Shown here: in pieces, positions 60,895-64,000 of the stretch | Layout: every line of letters begins with the position of its first letter | Numbering within the stretch: position 1 is the stretch's first letter | DNA from: Bostrychus sinensis | Taxonomy: Eukaryota > Chordata > Actinopteri > Gobiiformes > Eleotridae | DNA: 64,000 nucleotides | Direction: 5' to 3' | Assembly: GCA_020698575.1 (NCBI GenBank) | Contig: CM036245.1 | Coordinates: forward strand, 5,667,673-5,731,672 | Translations under genes and position numbers: made by a program | Notes under the pieces: model-generated | The model's input: only the letters and a program-made list of their open reading frames with translations | The model's database searches: none | Told to the model about the DNA's origin: nothing

Positions 60895-63800
60895 TCTAAA
60901 CCAGGTCTAAACCAGGACTAAACCAGGTCTAAACCAGGACTAAACCAGGACTAAACCAGGTCTAAACCAGGTCTAAACCAGGACTAAACCAGGTCTAAAC
61001 CAGGACTAAACCAGGACTAAACCAGGACTAAACCAGGACTTAACCAGGTCTAAACCAGGACTAAACCAGGTCTAAACCAGGACTAAACCAGGACTAAACC
61101 AGGACTAAACCAGGTCTAAACCAGGACTAAACCAGGTCTGAACCAGGTCTAAACCAGGACTAAACCAGGACTAAACCAGGTCTAAACCAGGACTAAACCA
61201 GGTCTAAACCAGGACTAAACCAGGACTAAACCAGGTCTAAACCAGGACTAAACCAGGACTAAACCAGGTCTAAACCAGGACTAAACCAGGTCTAAACCAG
61301 GTCTAAACCAGGACTAAACCATGTCTAAACCAGGACTAAACCAGGACTAAACCAGGTCTAAACCAGGACTAAACCAGGACTAAACCAGGTCTAAACCAGG
61401 ACTAAACCATGTCTAAACCAGGACTAAACCAGGTCTAAACCAGGTCTAAACCAGGACTAAACCAGGACTAAACCAGGACTAAACCAGGACTAAACCAGGA
61501 CTTAACCAGGACCAAACCAGGTCTAAACCAGGACTTAACCAGGACTAAACCAGGACTTAACCAGGACTAAACCAGGTCTAAACCAGGTCTAAACCAGGAC
61601 TAAACCATGTCTAAACCAGGACTAAACCAGGACTAAACCAGGTCTAAACCAGGACTAAACCAGGACTAAACCAGGACTAAACCAGGACTTAACCAGGACT
61701 AAACCAGGTCTAAACCAGGACTTAACCAGGACTAAACCAGGACTAAACCAGGACTAAACCAGATCTAAACCAGGACTTAACCAGGTCTAAACCAGGACTT
61801 AACCAGGACTTAACCACGACTAAACCAGGTCTAAACCAGGACTTAACCAGGTCTAAACCAGGACTTAACCAGGACTTAACCACGACTAAACCAGGACTAA
61901 ACCAGGACTAAACCAGGTCTAAACCAGGACTTAACCAGGACTAAACCAGGACTTAACCAGGACTAAACCAGGACTAAACAAGGACTAAACCAGATCTAAA
62001 CCAGGACTTAACCAGGACTTAACCAGGACTAAACCAGGTCTAAACCAGGACTTAACCAGGACTAAACCAGGACTAAACCAGGACTAAACCAGATCTAAAC
62101 CAGGACTAAACCAGGTCTAAACCAGGACTAAACCAGGTCTAAACCAGGACTAAACCAGGACTTAACCAGGACTTAACCAGGACTAAACCAGGACTTAACC
62201 AGGACTAAACCAGGACTAAACCAGGACTAAACCAGGACCAAACCAGAACTAAACCAGGACTAAACCAGGTCTAAACCAGGTCTAAACCAGGACTAAACCA
62301 TGTCTAAACCAGGACTAAACCAGGTCTAAACCAGGTCTAAACCAGGACTAAACCAGGACTAAACCAGGACTAAACCAGGACTTAACCAGGACTAAACCAG
62401 GTCTAAACCAGGACTTAACCAGGACTAAACCAGGACTTAACCAGGACTAAACCAGGTCTAAACCAGGTCTAAACCAGGACTAAACCAGGACTTAACCAGG
62501 ACAAAACCAGGACTAAACCATGTCTAAAGCAGGACTAAACCAGGTCTAAACCAGGACTAAACCAGGACTAAACCAGGACTAAACCAGGACTAAACCAGGA
62601 CTAAACCAGGACTTAACCAGGACTAAACCAGGACTAAACCAGGACTAAACCAGGTCTAAACCAGGACTAAACCAGGACTTAACCAGGACTTAACCAGGAC
62701 TAAACCAGGACTTAACCAGGACTTAACCAGGACTAAACCAGGACTAAACCAGGACTAAACCAGGTCTAAACCAGGACTAAACCAGGACTAAACCAGGACT
62801 TAACCAGGACAAAACCAGGACTTAACCAGGACTAAACCAGGTCTAAACCAGGACTTAACCAGGACTAAACCAGGACTAAACCAGGACTAAACCAGATCTA
62901 AACCAGGACTTAACCAGGTCTAAACCAGGACTTAACCAGGACTTAACCACGACTAAACCAGGTCTAAACCAGGACTTAACCAGGTCTAAACCAGGACTTA
63001 ACCAGGACTTAACCACGACTAAACCAGGACTAAACCAGGACTAAACCAGGTCTAAACCAGGACTTAACCAGGACTAAACCAGGACTTAACCAGGACTAAA
63101 CCAGGACTAAACAAGGACTAAACCAGATCTAAACCAGGACTTAACCAGGACTTAACCAGGACTAAACCAGGTCTAAACCAGGACTTAACCAGGACTAAAC
63201 CAGGACTAAACCAGGACTAAACCAGATCTAAACCAGGACTAAACCAGGTCTAAACCAGGACTAAACCAGGTCTAAACCAGGACTAAACCAGGACTTAACC
63301 AGGACTTAACCAGGACTAAACCAGGACTTAACCAGGACTAAACCAGGACTAAACCAGGACTAAACCAGGTCTAAACCAGGACTAAACCAGATCTAAACCA
63401 GGACTAAACCAGGTCTAAACCAGGACTAAACCAGGACTTAACCAGGACTAAACCAGGTCTAAACCAGGTCTAAACCAGGACTAAACCATGTCTAAACCAG
63501 GACTAAACCAGGACTAAACCAGGTCTAAACCAGGACTAAACCAGGTCTGAACCAGGTCTAAACCAGGACTAAACCAGGACTAAACCAGGTCTAAACCAGG
63601 ACTAAACCAGGTCTAAACCAGGACTAAACCAGGACTAAACCAGGTCTAAACCAGGACTAAACCAGGACTAAACCAGGTCTAAACCAGGACTAAACCAGGT
63701 CTAAACCAGGTCTAAACCAGGACTAAACCATGTCTAAACCAGGACTAAACCAGGACTAAACCAGGTCTAAACCAGGACTAAACCAGGACTAAACCAGGTC

Positions 63801-64000
63801 TAAACCAGGACTAAACCAGGTCTAAACCAGGTCTAAACCAGGACTAAACCATGTCTAAACCAGGACTAAACCAGGACTAAACCAGGTCTAAACCAGGTCT
63901 AAACCAGGACTAAACCAGGACTAAACCAGGACTAAACCAGGACTTAACCAGGACTAAACCAGGTCTAAACCAGGACTTAACCAGGACTAAACCAGGACTT
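60895..64000 (-). repeat. 3.1 kb+ 11-bp minisatellite (AGGACTAAACC), continues past right edge
   Basis: Units AGGACTAAACC, AGGTCTAAACC, AGGACTTAACC and rarer ATGTCTAAACC. This is the reverse complement of the array at 27372-30692. Large blocks recur at offsets of 1133 (103 x 11) and 2409 (219 x 11). Confidence 0.97.

Overview
This window is vertebrate nuclear DNA, most likely from a teleost fish. Three ordinary vertebrate genes with GT-AG introns lie in a background of fish-type mobile DNA: hAT, Tc1/mariner, Harbinger, CACTA and piggyBac-like non-autonomous elements, L2/CR1-type LINE tails, tRNA-derived SINEs and very long minisatellites. The species cannot be named from the sequence alone.

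Genes. All three are on the minus strand. (1) ulk2: the first three coding exons (residues 1-75) lie between 17805 and 5269, and the rest of the gene runs off the left edge. (2) tmem97 (sigma-2 receptor): complete, three exons between 31028 and 24105, 177 aa. (3) A STYK1/NOK-like single-pass membrane kinase: complete, eleven coding exons between 53771 and 33630. The exons join in frame at every boundary to give 444 aa. Its HRD and DFG motifs are altered (HCD and EFG), so it may be a pseudokinase. A likely untranslated first exon lies near 58618.

Layout. 1-5268 is ulk2 intron 3 with a Tc1/mariner-type element, a TTAA-flanked element and dispersed repeats. 5269-17805 holds the ulk2 exons and an 10.8 kb first intron with hAT elements, two minisatellites, a perfect 59-bp-arm palindrome and a SINE. 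17806-24000 is the ulk2 5' flank, a foldback element grown by a 20-bp repeat, a LINE tail and four transposons nested one inside another, just 3' of tmem97. 24105-31028 is tmem97, whose first intron is almost entirely an 11-bp minisatellite. 31029-33629 is intergenic, with a hAT element carrying a second, short foldback copy. 33630-58800 is the STYK1-like gene, with introns full of minisatellites and transposons. 58800-64000 is 5' flank and then a 3.1 kb 11-bp minisatellite that leaves the window.

The main themes for follow-up are: an 11-bp minisatellite family (GGTTTAGTCCT and variants) at eight places and on both strands; a foldback transposon with 6-bp target duplications and one hugely expanded arm; the four-level transposon nest with target duplications readable at each level; the perfect palindrome; and the degenerate kinase. 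No bacterial-type operon, CRISPR array, tRNA or rRNA gene was seen.
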